Shown: positions 8,496 through 16,990, counted from the stretch's first letter. The stretch: DNA of 64,000 bases from Sphingomonas desiccabilis (GCF_004135605.1 NZ_SDPT01000002.1:1054001-1118000), one strand, 5' to 3'. The notes: a model not told the origin generated them from the letters alone. A program made the numbers and translations.

Positions 8496-9524
8496 TCAGG
8501 CGGCCTTGCGCGCCGCCGTCTCCGCCTGGATCTCTTCTTCGACTTCGGCTTCGAGGAAGGCGATCAGGCCGCGTTCGAAGCGGCTGAGATGGCGCGTCGC
8601 GCGCGGCAGCCGCAGCGTTTCCCGAAACTCCGTCTGGCCCTGCTTCACCAGGTTGATGAGGCGCGGGTGGACGTAAGACTTGCGGGCGATCGCGGGCGTG
8701 TTGCCGAGCGCCTCCACCACCGGTTCCAGCATCGTCTTGAGGCTGATGTCGTGCGGTGCCGTCGCCAGCGCCTCGAACGCCAGCACGCTCGCACCCCAGG
8801 TGCGGAAGTGCTTGGCCGTGTAGTCGGCGCCCATTGCCTCGCGGATGTAGCAGTTGACGTCGGTGGAGGTGACGGGATGCGTCTCCCCCGCGGCGTCCAC
8901 CCAGCGGAACAGATGCTGTCCCGGCAGGTCCTGGCACCGCTTCACGAAGCGGATCAGCGATCCGTCGGTGACGGTCAGCGTCCGCATCTTGCCCGACTTG
9001 GCACGGTACTGCAGCTTCAGTCGATCGCCCTTCAGCGTCGCGTGCCGCTTGCGTAGCGTGGTCGCGCCGAAGCTCTTGTTCTCCTTCGCATAGCCCTCGT
9101 TGCCGACACGCACGCGGCCCAGGTCGAGCAGGCGGACGACCGCTGCGACCGCGCGATCCTTGTCGAGGGTGCGGTGGCGAAGGTCGGCTTCCACCTTGGC
9201 GCGAAGCTTCGGCAGCAGATGGCCGAACTGCGCGCAGCGGTCGTACTTCTCCGCCTCGCGCGCTTCGCGGAAGGCGGTGTGGTAGCGATATTGCTTGCGG
9301 CCCCGCTCGTCCCAGCCGATCGCCTGGATGTGGCCGAACGGGTCGGGCGAGAACCAGGCATCCCGATAGGCCGGGGGCAGGCCGATCGCGTTCAGCCGGT
9401 CGATCTCGTCACGATCCGTGATGCGCGTCCCGTCCGCTTCGAAATATCCCCATCCGTGACGCATCTTGCGGCGGGTGATGCCCGGCTGCGCGTGGTCGAT
9501 GAACTGGATTTCCCCGCCTGTCAT
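8496..9524 (-). CDS. DNA topoisomerase IB (poxvirus-like)
   Basis: Relaxes supercoils through a 3'-phosphotyrosine intermediate. The protein has 342 aa. The N-terminal domain is in about residues 1-100; the catalytic domain has Arg139 (RVRVGNEGYAKEN), conserved basic residues in KSFGATTLRKRH, Arg241 in KHFRTWGAS and the nucleophile Tyr284 in RKSYVHPRLI. The start ATG at 9524 follows GAGGATCCA, whereas the frame extends upstream into the promoter of the divergent gene. Bacterial type IB enzymes are accessory, and in alphaproteobacteria they often belong to the general stress regulon, which would fit the promoter-like palindrome upstream. Confidence 0.92.
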   Translation of the reverse strand: MTGGEIQFIDHAQPGITRRKMRHGWGYFEADGTRITDRDEIDRLNAIGLPPAYRDAWFSPDPFGHIQAIGWDERGRKQYRYHTAFREAREAEKYDRCAQFGHLLPKLRAKVEADLRHRTLDKDRAVAAVVRLLDLGRVRVGNEGYAKENKSFGATTLRKRHATLKGDRLKLQYRAKSGKMRTLTVTDGSLIRFVKRCQDLPGQHLFRWVDAAGETHPVTSTDVNCYIREAMGADYTAKHFRTWGASVLAFEALATAPHDISLKTMLEPVVEALGNTPAIARKSYVHPRLINLVKQGQTEFRETLRLPRATRHLSRFERGLIAFLEAEVEEEIQAETAARKAA

Positions 9525-9548
9525 TGGATCCTCTCGATTGTCGCTCCC

Positions 9549-9598
9549 AATGCGCCGCTCGTCGCTTCGTTCCGGAACCGCGGGGGATGCGGCTTGTT
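9549..9598. promoter_or_regulatory. Divergent EcfG-like promoters sharing a palindromic -35
   Basis: The perfect palindrome GTTCCGGAAC (9569-9578) supplies a GGAAC -35 to each strand. Leftward: GGAAC, 16 bases, CATT (9549-9552), towards topoisomerase IB. Rightward: GGAAC, 16 bases, TGTT (9595-9598), towards the PfpI gene. Each -10 has one mismatch to CGTT. Prediction by eye. Confidence 0.45.
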
Positions 9599-9635
9599 CG
9601 AGCTTCGCGTTCCCCAACAGGATAGGAGAATTCCA

Positions 9636-10241
9636 ATGGCAGACCTTGGCGATGCGCGCGTGCTGATCCTGGCGGCCGACGGGTTCGAGGAGTCCGAGCT
9701 GTTCGAGCCGCGGCAGGCACTGCTCGACGCGGGTGCCACCGTTACCCTGGCCTCGATCAAGACCGATGCCATCCAGGGGGTGGTGCACGACACCGAAAAG
9801 GGAAGGACGATCACGCCGGACCTCACGCTGGAGGATGTCGACGTGGACGACTATGACGCGCTGCTCCTGCCGGGCGGCGTCGCCAATCCGGACAAGATGC
9901 GGATGCAGGATCGCGCGGTCGGGATCGTCGGCGAGTTCATGGATGAGGGCAAAATCGTGGCGGCGATCTGCCACGCGCCCTGGCTGCTGGTGGAGGCGGA
10001 CGTGGTCGACGGCCGCCGCGTTACCAGCTGGCCCTCGGTCCGCACGGACCTGGAGAACGCCGGCGCCGACGTGGTCGACGAACAGGTGGTCGTGGACGAG
10101 AACCTCATCACCAGCCGCAAGCCCGACGACATCCCCGCGTTCAACCGCGCGCTCATCGAGGCGCTGGAGAACGACCTCGGCGAGGATGAGGACGAAGACG
10201 AGGTGGAGACGGACGCCGAGGCGGGCTCCGACGACGCGTGA
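9636..10241 (+). CDS. DJ-1/PfpI superfamily protein
   Basis: A cytoplasmic protein of 201 aa of the class I glutamine amidotransferase-like fold; members include PfpI/YhbO-type proteins described as chaperones, proteases or deglycases. Motifs: RVLILAADGFEESELFEP (the catalytic-type glutamate), DALLLPGGVANPD, and the nucleophile elbow VAAICHAPWLLVEA with Cys followed by His. The start at 9636 follows TAGGAGAATTCCA. The C-terminus carries an unusual acidic tail, GEDEDEDEVETDAEAGSDD. Divergent from topoisomerase IB across 111 bases. Confidence 0.9.
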   Translation: MADLGDARVLILAADGFEESELFEPRQALLDAGATVTLASIKTDAIQGVVHDTEKGRTITPDLTLEDVDVDDYDALLLPGGVANPDKMRMQDRAVGIVGEFMDEGKIVAAICHAPWLLVEADVVDGRRVTSWPSVRTDLENAGADVVDEQVVVDENLITSRKPDDIPAFNRALIEALENDLGEDEDEDEVETDAEAGSDDA

Positions 10242-10248
10242 CGGCTGC

Positions 10249-10278
10249 GGGCGGCCGGCTCCCCCGGCCGCCCGTTTC
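10249..10278 (+). terminator. Intrinsic terminator after PfpI gene
   Basis: Stem GGGCGGCCGG (10249-10258), loop of 5, perfect complement CCGGCCGCCC (10264-10273), then GTTTC. The stem is strong; the T-run is short. Confidence 0.7.
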
Positions 10279-10328
10279 TGCTATGACGGTGCTGGCGGCG
10301 TGGGGCCGCTCCAGCTCGAGGATCGCCC

Positions 10329-11273
10329 ATGCGCCTGTCCGCCGTCGTCACCGCTGTCCTGCCCCTGTTCGTTGGGGCCGCCACGGGGCCCCTCGCGGCC
10401 CAGGCGAGCGGCCCGTTCACGGTTGCCGAGACCGGCCGCAGCTACGCGCGCCTTCAGGATGCGGTCGGTGCGATCGGCGCCGGCGCCGGCACCATCCGGA
10501 TCGCGCCGGGCACCTATCGCGAATGCGCGGTGCAGGCAGAGGGGCGGATCGCCTATGTCGCCGCCGAGCTCGGCAGGAGCGTGTTCGAGCGGGTCGCGTG
10601 CGAAGACAAGGCGGCACTGGTGCTGCGCGGCGCCGGCGCACGGGTCGACGGACTGGTCTTCACCCATCTCCAGGTGGCCGACGGCAATGGCGCGGGCATT
10701 CGCATCGAAAAGGGCGATCTCGCGGTCGCGAACACCCGCTTCATCGACAATCAGTCCGGCATCCTGTCCGCAAGCGATCCGACCGCCACGATCACCGTGG
10801 ACCGTTCGACCTTCGCCGGCCTCGGCAAGGACCCGACCGGCAATGGTGCCCACGGCATCTACGTGGGCGGGTACGGCGCGCTGACGGTCACGCGCTCCCG
10901 CTTCGAACGGGGCACGGGCGGGCATTATCTCAAGAGCCGGGCGCCGCGCGTGACGATCGTCGACAACAGCTTCGATGACAGCGCGGGGCAGGGGACGAAC
11001 TACATGATCGACCTGTCCAATGGCGCGACCGGCCGAATCGCGGGCAACACCTTCGAGGTGGGACCGAACAAGGACAATTACTCGACCATGATCACCGTCG
11101 CGCCCGAAGGGGCGGAGAACCCCTCGACCGGGCTGGTCGTCGAAAACAACCGCGCCTGGCTCACGCCTGCCTTCCGCTGGAAGACGACGTTCGTGGGCAA
11201 TTGGTCCGGCGATCGCGTGACGCTGCGCAACAACCAGCTTGCCGAGCGGATCGCGCCCTACGCCGATCGCTAG
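10329..11273 (+). CDS. Exported right-handed parallel beta-helix protein
   Basis: A protein of 314 aa with a signal peptide (MRLSAVVTAVLPLFVGAATG, cleavage near AQA-SG). The mature part has successive short beta-strand coils typical of pectate-lyase-like beta-helices: LVLRGAGARVDGLVFTHLQV, DLAVANTRFIDNQSGIL, LTVTRSRFERGTGGHYL, VTIVDNSFDDSAGQG, and LVVENNRAWLTPAF. Such folds act on or bind polysaccharides, but no catalytic residues can be assigned. It neighbours glycan assembly genes and converges on the amidotransferase-like gene, the two stop codons lying in one palindrome. Confidence 0.82.
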   Translation: MRLSAVVTAVLPLFVGAATGPLAAQASGPFTVAETGRSYARLQDAVGAIGAGAGTIRIAPGTYRECAVQAEGRIAYVAAELGRSVFERVACEDKAALVLRGAGARVDGLVFTHLQVADGNGAGIRIEKGDLAVANTRFIDNQSGILSASDPTATITVDRSTFAGLGKDPTGNGAHGIYVGGYGALTVTRSRFERGTGGHYLKSRAPRVTIVDNSFDDSAGQGTNYMIDLSNGATGRIAGNTFEVGPNKDNYSTMITVAPEGAENPSTGLVVENNRAWLTPAFRWKTTFVGNWSGDRVTLRNNQLAERIAPYADR

Positions 11274-11278
11274 CGATC
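11265..11278. repeat. Palindrome spanning two convergent stop codons
   Basis: GATCGCTAGCGATC is a perfect 14-bp palindrome. It contains the TAG of the beta-helix gene and overlaps the TGA of the convergent amidotransferase-like gene. It has no loop and no T-run, so a terminator role is doubtful. Confidence 0.5.
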
Positions 11279-13025
11279 AGGTCGCCAGGCGCGACCCCAG
11301 CCAGCCGGCGAGATACTCCAGGCAGGCGATCCGCCGCCACAGGCCGGAATCGGTGATCCGCTCCATGTCGAAGTAGTGCCGCATCGCCGGGAACGCGGGG
11401 TCGATGACCCGGTGCATATAGTCGGGCGACAGCAGCCCCCCGTGCTCGTCGCCCATCGGTCGTAGCCGGCGCTGGACCCAGTAGCTGTGCTGGCGGACCC
11501 ATGCGGGCCGGATGCGCGAGGACCATTCGTCGAAGCGGTGGCGCCGGCTCGGCGGGCCGACGAAGTCATGACCGTAAGCCGATGGGTAGCCGGCGAGTAC
11601 GGGGTCGATCGCCGCAAGCAGCTGGGCCTCGAACGCTCCCGCGTGCTTCGCGGCCATGGGCAGCGTCAGTGCGGTGGCCACCAGCTGATGGTCCAGGAAC
11701 GGCATCAGATAGGCGCCGTGCTGCGCCTCCAGGCTGATCTCACGGCCGAACAGCGCCCGGCAGCGCACGCGCGGATAGGCCTGCTCGGCGCGGGTGCGGG
11801 ACATGGCGGTCCGGACGTCCGGCAGCTCGAGCGCGTCGGCGATCTTGTCTGCGATGCGCTCCAGGAACGCGCGCCCGTCGAACCCCGGCGTCGCGTCGCC
11901 CGGCGTGAAGCGCGCAAAGAAGCTGCGGGCGATGGTGCTCGCGGTCAGCCGGCGGTCCGGCAGCAGGAAGAAGTCGCGATAGACCTCTCCACAGCCGCCC
12001 GAGGCGGCGAGGCCGCCGTTCGCGTGCCGACGCAGCTGCGCTGCGGCATGGCCGCCGTTGTCGAAGATGTTGCCATAGGTCGGCAGCCCGTCGAACTGAT
12101 GGAAGTTTGCTTCCACCTGCGCCGGAAACGCCTCAGGCGCCATGGAAGCGGCGGACTTGTCGATCCAGTCGACTGCGAACCCCTCCGCCCGCCCGATCTC
12201 CCGCGCGATGCGGACGTCCGCGCTGCCTTCCGGGCCATAGACGTAGACGGATGGCGTGCTCCCCGCTGCGCGCAGTCCCGCGAGCAGCAGCCGCGAGTCC
12301 ATCCCACCGGAAAGCGGGCAGTGAATGCGGTCGCCGTACGCAGCCACATAGGGCGCGACGGTCGCGCGCAGCCGTTCCGCATGCTCGGCCAGGCGATCGG
12401 GGAGGGGCGCCCGACTCGGCGCTTCGGGCAGCGGCTTGGCGGCCGCGTGGCGGATCACCCCGTCGCGGGTGAGTTCCAGCACCCACCTCGGACCCAGCGT
12501 CTTCAGTTCGGCGAACACCGTGTCGTCGCCGATCGGCACCACGTTGAACGCATGTTCGTACACCGCCTGCGCATCGAAGCGGACGCTCGGCAGCGCCTGC
12601 AACGCGGCGAGCAGCGAGGTCGAGAAGATCCGGTTGTCCAGGTCGTGGAACAGCTGGAACGCCCCGAAAAAGTCGCCGAACAGGAAGGCGCGGCCGTTCT
12701 TGCGTACCAGCGCCACGAACTCGCCGCCGATCCGCGACCAGTCCAGCGCCGGCAGCTCCGTCTCGCGCAGCAACGCGGCAAGTGCCGGCGTGCCGAGGCG
12801 ACCGTCGAACACCAGCGTTCCCGCGATCGCCACCAGGTCGTCGCCCGCAACCAGCAAGCCTCCCGCGCCGCCGCTCGACGGTTCGAAGTGCAGCAGTGAC
12901 CAGCCGGGGAAGCGGTGGCGGGTCGGGCCAGCCAGCCCGGCGCGCTCGCCTTGCCCCTGCGCCGCCGCGAGGGCCTGCTCGCAGGAGGGGCCCCTGTCCG
13001 TGCGGGCGAGAAACAGTCCCCCCAT
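11277..13025 (-). CDS. Asparagine synthase-like protein lacking the glutaminase Cys
   Basis: A protein of 582 aa with the two-domain layout of asparagine synthetase B. The C-terminal ATP-PPi synthase domain is intact at its PP-loop (PLSGGMDS, residues 237-244) and later SGGCGEVYRDFF. The N-terminal Ntn-glutaminase domain is recognisable, but the protein begins MGGLF instead of MCGI, so the catalytic Cys2 is absent and glutamine hydrolysis is unlikely. It may use ammonia or transfer another group. The start at 13025 follows GGATAGGAGCAGCG, which overlaps the stop of the upstream ligase gene. Position next to exosortase-A-type glycan genes suggests modification of a surface glycan (inference). 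Compare the exosortase-associated amidotransferases, which do keep Cys2. Confidence 0.85.
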   Translation of the reverse strand: MGGLFLARTDRGPSCEQALAAAQGQGERAGLAGPTRHRFPGWSLLHFEPSSGGAGGLLVAGDDLVAIAGTLVFDGRLGTPALAALLRETELPALDWSRIGGEFVALVRKNGRAFLFGDFFGAFQLFHDLDNRIFSTSLLAALQALPSVRFDAQAVYEHAFNVVPIGDDTVFAELKTLGPRWVLELTRDGVIRHAAAKPLPEAPSRAPLPDRLAEHAERLRATVAPYVAAYGDRIHCPLSGGMDSRLLLAGLRAAGSTPSVYVYGPEGSADVRIAREIGRAEGFAVDWIDKSAASMAPEAFPAQVEANFHQFDGLPTYGNIFDNGGHAAAQLRRHANGGLAASGGCGEVYRDFFLLPDRRLTASTIARSFFARFTPGDATPGFDGRAFLERIADKIADALELPDVRTAMSRTRAEQAYPRVRCRALFGREISLEAQHGAYLMPFLDHQLVATALTLPMAAKHAGAFEAQLLAAIDPVLAGYPSAYGHDFVGPPSRRHRFDEWSSRIRPAWVRQHSYWVQRRLRPMGDEHGGLLSPDYMHRVIDPAFPAMRHYFDMERITDSGLWRRIACLEYLAGWLGSRLAT

Positions 13026-13033
13026 CGCTGCTC

Positions 13034-14410
13034 CTATCCTTCCGCCGGCTGGAGCGGCGCGACGGCGGGCCTCGCTCGCGGTTGCCGGATCGGGCGCCAC
13101 TGGCTCTCCGCACGCTTGCGCGCGAGATAGCCGTCGAGCCCGATCTGCGCGCCCAGCAGCATGAAGACGAAGGGATTGAACGCGATCGCGACGAATGCCG
13201 CGCCCAGCAGGTAGATGAGGTGCGCGTGCTGCAGCGCCGTCGCGAGCGGCGCGGCCCAGGCAAGCTCCGGCGGCGCCTGGGAATAGCGGCGGCGCAGCAG
13301 TTCCATCCGGAACAATCCGCCCAGGTGGATTGCCAGCCACAATGCCAGCCCGAAATAACCCTGCTCGCCCAGCATCTCGAAATAGGCGCTGTGATAGGCG
13401 CGCGCCTGGTCGACCTCCAGCGCGCGCTCCACGGTCGCGTTGTTGCGGTCGCCGACAGTGGCGACCGTGTCGTAGCGGATGCGGTTCTGGCGATAGGCGT
13501 CGAACCCGCCGCCCATCGGGTGATCCCGCACATAGTCGAGCGTCCACTGCCACACCGCCAGCCGGGTGGAGGCGGAGGTGTCGGCCTGATAGCTGCCGAT
13601 CGTCTCCATGCGCTCGGTGAAGGTGGAGGGGAGCAGTGGCACCGCGATCAACGCGGCCGCCCCAAGTGCCGAGAGATAGAGCACCCGCCGCTTCACCTCG
13701 CGCAGCATCAGCACCGCGAGCAGCCCGACGCACAGCAGCCCCGTCCGTGCCGAGGTGCCGACCGGGATGAGCAGGCAGGCGAAGCTCAGCGCGTAGCAAT
13801 AGGTCCGCACGCGCCAGTCCGGCGGAAAGATCGTCCCATGCCGCGTGAACCACAGGATGATCGGAATGATCGCGATCGCGACCGTCGAGATGGTGCTGCT
13901 CTCGTAGAGCCCCGAATTGTTGGAGACCATGAGGTTCAGCTCGCCATAGCCGCCGCCGGTCACCAGCGTCTTGATGCCGCCCACCACGATGATCGAGGCT
14001 GCCGACAGGAGCATGAAGAGCAGCAGCGCCTCGATCCTCAGGCGCGTGCGCAGGGTGAGCGGCAGGAAGATGGCGAACGCCATCGCCTTCCAGACCCAGT
14101 CCCATTTGTACCGCGCCTCCACCGGGAAGTCGGCGTGGACCGTCGTGTACCAGCACCAGCCGATCAGCATCAGCAGCAGCAGCTGGCGAGGCGCGATCCG
14201 CAAGCCGCGCTTATCGTCCGCGAGCAGCCATCCGCCCACCGCGAAGGCCGCCGCGATCGCCGAGATCGGCACCGAGTTCAGCAGCAGATAGGTCAGCCGC
14301 TGCGGCGAGACGATGTCGATATAGGCGTAGGCCAGCACGAACAGGAACGGCCGGCGAAAGCCGAAGGCGAACAGCGCTGCAAGGAAGCCGACAAAGGCAA
14401 GATCACGCAC
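13034..14410 (-). CDS. O-antigen ligase-like protein, exosortase-A-associated O-glycosylation ligase type
   Basis: A polytopic inner-membrane protein of 458 aa with about 10-12 hydrophobic segments. It looks like the DUF5935 plus Wzy_C architecture known as the exosortase A system-associated O-glycosylation ligase. The N-terminus (FRRPFLFVLAYAYIDIVSPQRLTY) and the large periplasmic loop motif (ARAYHSAYFEMLGEQGYFGL) are characteristic. Expected role: joining or polymerising glycan at the outer face of the inner membrane. It starts with GTG at 14410, overlapping the 48-aa ORF by 8 bases, and is followed after 8 bases by the amidotransferase-like gene, giving a compact operon. Confidence 0.85.
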   Translation of the reverse strand: MRDLAFVGFLAALFAFGFRRPFLFVLAYAYIDIVSPQRLTYLLLNSVPISAIAAAFAVGGWLLADDKRGLRIAPRQLLLLMLIGWCWYTTVHADFPVEARYKWDWVWKAMAFAIFLPLTLRTRLRIEALLLFMLLSAASIIVVGGIKTLVTGGGYGELNLMVSNNSGLYESSTISTVAIAIIPIILWFTRHGTIFPPDWRVRTYCYALSFACLLIPVGTSARTGLLCVGLLAVLMLREVKRRVLYLSALGAAALIAVPLLPSTFTERMETIGSYQADTSASTRLAVWQWTLDYVRDHPMGGGFDAYRQNRIRYDTVATVGDRNNATVERALEVDQARAYHSAYFEMLGEQGYFGLALWLAIHLGGLFRMELLRRRYSQAPPELAWAAPLATALQHAHLIYLLGAAFVAIAFNPFVFMLLGAQIGLDGYLARKRAESQWRPIRQPRARPAVAPLQPAEG

Positions 14411-14549
14411 CGAAGCGGTTCCTGCGCCGCGGCCTGGCCGGCTCGGATGCGGCGGTAGTCTCCCGGTCCAGCTCCGGCCGCCGAAGCAGCAGCCACGCCG
14501 CCAGCAGCATCAGTCCGTGCGAGAGACCAAGCGAGAAATTGTCGATCAT
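14403..14549 (-). CDS. Small single-helix membrane protein, 48 aa
   Basis: A short frame beginning ATG at 14549: one hydrophobic segment (FSLGLSHGLMLLAAWLLLRR) then a polar, arginine-rich tail ending PRRRNRFGA. The stop overlaps the GTG of the ligase gene by 8 bases, which suggests translational coupling at the head of the ligase operon. The upstream ribosome site is weak (GCGGGA). Not recognised; it could be an accessory subunit of the ligase or simply a leader ORF. Confidence 0.5.
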   Translation of the reverse strand: MIDNFSLGLSHGLMLLAAWLLLRRPELDRETTAASEPARPRRRNRFGA

Positions 14550-14636
14550 CGTCCCGCTTTCTTACCCCTGGCCGCTCAGCGACTGCACAAGCACGGTTGA
14601 CGCAGCGTTAAATGCTTTAGAGGCAGGACACCAGCC

Positions 14637-15875
14637 ATGCGGATCCTGCACGTCCTTGATCATAGTCTGCCGCTGCACAGCGGCTATAGCTTTCGCACGC
14701 GCGCGATCCTGAGAGCGCAGATCGCGCGCGGCTGGACGGTGGCAGGGGTGACGGGAGCACGGCAGGGCGGCCATGCCGCCCCCGAGGAGGACATCGACGG
14801 GCTGCACTTTTTCCGCACGGTGTCGCCCAAGCCCGCCCGCGCACCTCTGGGCGAAGTGCGCGAGGTGGCGGCACTCGCCCGCCGGGTCGAGGAGGCGGTC
14901 GACCGGTTCAAGCCCGACGTGCTGCACGCCCATTCGCCGGTTCTGGACGGCTTGGCAGCGCTGCTCGTGGCCCGCCGCCGCAAGCTGCCGCTCGTCTACG
15001 AGATCCGCGCTTTCTGGGAAGACGCCGCGGTCGGCAACGGGACCGGGCGGGAGGGATCGTTCCGCTACCGGGCGATCCGCCGGCTCGAAACCTGGCTCGT
15101 GCGGCGCGCGAACGCGGTGGCCGTGATCTGCGAGGGGCTGCAGCGCGATCTCGTGGCGCGCGGCATGGATCCCGCGCGCATCTTCGTCTCGCCCAACGGC
15201 GTGGACATGACGCTGTTCGGCGATCCGCCGGCGCCGGACGCGGCGCTCGCCCGCGACCAGGGGCTTGGTGGGGAAACGATCGGCTTCATCGGCAGCTTCT
15301 ACGACTATGAAGGGCTGGACGATCTGATCGCCGCCATGCCGGCGCTGGTGGCCAGGCGACCCGCGCTGAAGCTGCTGCTGGTGGGCGGCGGCCCGATGGA
15401 GGCTGCCCTGCGCGCCCAGGCCGCGGCGTCGCCGGCAGCGGACGCGATCCGCTTCGTCGGGCGGGTGCCGCACGAAGCGGTGGAGCGCTACTACGGCCTG
15501 ATCGACGTGCTGGTCTATCCGCGCAAGCACATGCGGCTGACCGACCTCGTCACCCCGCTCAAGCCGCTGGAGGCGATGGCGCAGCGCCGGCTGGTTGCGG
15601 CTTCCGACGTCGGCGGCCACCGCGAGTTGATCCGGGACGGCGATACCGGCACGCTGTTCCCGGCGGACAATCCGCAGGCGCTTGCCGCACGGGTCGCCGC
15701 GCTGTTCCAAGACCGGGGAGGGTGGGACGCGATGCGCACCCGTGCCCGCGCCTTTGTCGAGCGCGAGCGTAACTGGTCGTCAAATGTTTCGCGCTACGAA
15801 CCCGTATACCACGCGCTTGTCAGAGGCTTCGCAACGGACGCACCATGGACGCCACAGTCGCTCCCAGACGCTTGA
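14637..15875 (+). CDS. GT4 glycosyltransferase, exosortase-A-associated type
   Basis: A cytoplasmic GT-B glycosyltransferase of 412 aa. The N-terminus MRILHVLDHSLPLHSGYSFR matches the exosortase A-associated family typified by Daro_2409 (TIGR04063). The donor-binding domain has GFIGSFYDYEGLDDLIAAM, LLLVGGGP, VGRVPHEAVERYYGLIDVL and TPLKPLEAMAQ with the conserved glutamate. It adds a sugar to a lipid-linked exopolysaccharide repeat unit (family inference; the sugar is unknown). It is divergent from the ligase operon across 87 bases and overlaps the following membrane-protein gene by 31 bases. Confidence 0.88.
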   Translation: MRILHVLDHSLPLHSGYSFRTRAILRAQIARGWTVAGVTGARQGGHAAPEEDIDGLHFFRTVSPKPARAPLGEVREVAALARRVEEAVDRFKPDVLHAHSPVLDGLAALLVARRRKLPLVYEIRAFWEDAAVGNGTGREGSFRYRAIRRLETWLVRRANAVAVICEGLQRDLVARGMDPARIFVSPNGVDMTLFGDPPAPDAALARDQGLGGETIGFIGSFYDYEGLDDLIAAMPALVARRPALKLLLVGGGPMEAALRAQAAASPAADAIRFVGRVPHEAVERYYGLIDVLVYPRKHMRLTDLVTPLKPLEAMAQRRLVAASDVGGHRELIRDGDTGTLFPADNPQALAARVAALFQDRGGWDAMRTRARAFVERERNWSSNVSRYEPVYHALVRGFATDAPWTPQSLPDA

Positions 15876-16672
15876 GCCTGCCCGCCGCCACCGCTGCCGC
15901 CGTTCTCGGCGGGGGCGCGGTCGCGCTGATCCTGCTGCTGCTGCCCACCGCGCTCCTGGAAAGGCAGGTCGCGGCAAGCGGGCTGCCGGCCATCCTCGCC
16001 GCCGCCGCGCCGCCGCTGGGCATGACGGCGCGGCTCGCCCTGATGCTGCTCCTGGGGGGCATCGCCGCGGGGTTGATGTGGGGACTGGGCCGGATCGCGT
16101 TCGGCAAGCTGCCCCTGGTGCTGACGCTTCCGGCCGTCCGGCGGCCGGGCCGCGCCGCACCGCGGGAGATCGCTGCCATTCCCGTCCTGCGCCGCGGCGA
16201 TGCGCATCCGGACGCCCCGGCGCGGGCGCCGGTGCTGGCGATGCGCGACCTCGGCACGCCCTTTTTGGAGGTGACGGCTGCGAGCACGGCCGCCGCGGTT
16301 CCGGCCGAACCGGTCGAGCAGGCGCTGCCCGAAGATCTCGACCTCCCGCTCGCCGCCTTCGACCCGGACGCCATACCGGTGCCGGTCGAGCCGCCCCGGC
16401 CGCTGTTCCACGTCGATGCGGCATCGGAGGAGCGTGCCGACGCGGTGCTGCTGACCCGCCAGATCCGGGCCGGTTTCGCCGCACCGCCCGAGCCCGAGCC
16501 CCAGCCGCCCGTTGAGGAAAGCTCGACCCGTGCCTTGCTGGTCCGTCTCGAGCGCGGGCTCGCGCGGCGCGAACGCGGGGAGGGCGCGCCCCAGCTCGCC
16601 CGCGGCAGCAGCGGAGACGAGTCGCTGCAGGCGACGCTCGCCTCGCTGCGGCGCTGGGCCACCAGCGCCTGA
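15845..16672 (+). CDS. Membrane-anchored hypothetical protein, 275 aa
   Basis: Not assigned to a family. Two hydrophobic helices lie near the N-terminus (AATAAAVLGGGAVALILLLL, and MTARLALMLLLGGIAAGLM), followed by a long soluble part rich in Ala, Pro and Glu with low-complexity stretches (EPEPQPPVEES) and a helical C-terminus (LLVRLERGLARRERGEG). The start overlaps the glycosyltransferase gene, so it is probably co-translated with it. A scaffold or regulatory role in the glycan system is possible but unsupported. Confidence 0.65.
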   Translation: MDATVAPRRLSLPAATAAAVLGGGAVALILLLLPTALLERQVAASGLPAILAAAAPPLGMTARLALMLLLGGIAAGLMWGLGRIAFGKLPLVLTLPAVRRPGRAAPREIAAIPVLRRGDAHPDAPARAPVLAMRDLGTPFLEVTAASTAAAVPAEPVEQALPEDLDLPLAAFDPDAIPVPVEPPRPLFHVDAASEERADAVLLTRQIRAGFAAPPEPEPQPPVEESSTRALLVRLERGLARRERGEGAPQLARGSSGDESLQATLASLRRWATSA

Positions 16673-16675
16673 GGT

Positions 16676-16990
16676 TCAGCGTTCCTCCACCGTCAGCACT
16701 TCGATCTCGGCGCGAAGCCGCTCCCCGTCGGCCTCGCTCGACAGCATCGCCAGATCGGCGACCAGGTGCCCGCGCAGCGGCAGCTCCGCCTCGGGCAGCG
16801 TCTGAAGCCACGCCCGTAGTTCCGCTGTCGCCTTTCCCGCCAGCCTGACCCGGTGGCGCGCGCCGTTGAAGGTCGCGCTTGCCCAAGGAGTGCTTTCGAT
16901 CCCGTCGATCGTGATCCCGTGCCCGCCCGCCTGGCCGGCCAGCAGCAGCCGGCGTTCCAGCAACGTCGTTGCGTCCGGCCCGCGGCTCAT
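16676..16990 (-). CDS. Hypothetical protein, 104 aa
   Basis: A cytoplasmic protein without recognised domains. It reads like a small alpha/beta fold: LLERRLLLAGQAGGHGITID, ATFNGARHRVRLAGKATAEL, and a C-terminal HLVADLAMLSSEADGERL segment ending in AEIEVLTVEER. The ATG overlaps the stop of the upstream 60-aa gene (ATGA), so the two are co-translated. As the partner of a putative regulator, it may share its control by the divergent S24 repressor. Confidence 0.6.
   Translation of the reverse strand: MSRGPDATTLLERRLLLAGQAGGHGITIDGIESTPWASATFNGARHRVRLAGKATAELRAWLQTLPEAELPLRGHLVADLAMLSSEADGERLRAEIEVLTVEER

Noticed and set aside
5911..8676. 921-aa plus-strand open frame
   Set aside because: Antisense to the PPOX and S9 peptidase genes; His/Arg/Gln-rich composition is the usual shadow of a high-GC gene and it has no domain motifs.
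11277..14156. Single 959-aa minus-strand protein spanning amidotransferase-like gene and more
   Set aside because: The upstream third is an out-of-frame reading of the ligase gene; the true start is the ATG at 13025 with its own ribosome site.
12782..14458. 558-aa plus-strand open frame
   Set aside because: Antisense to the glycan ligase and amidotransferase-like genes; no recognisable fold or ribosome site.
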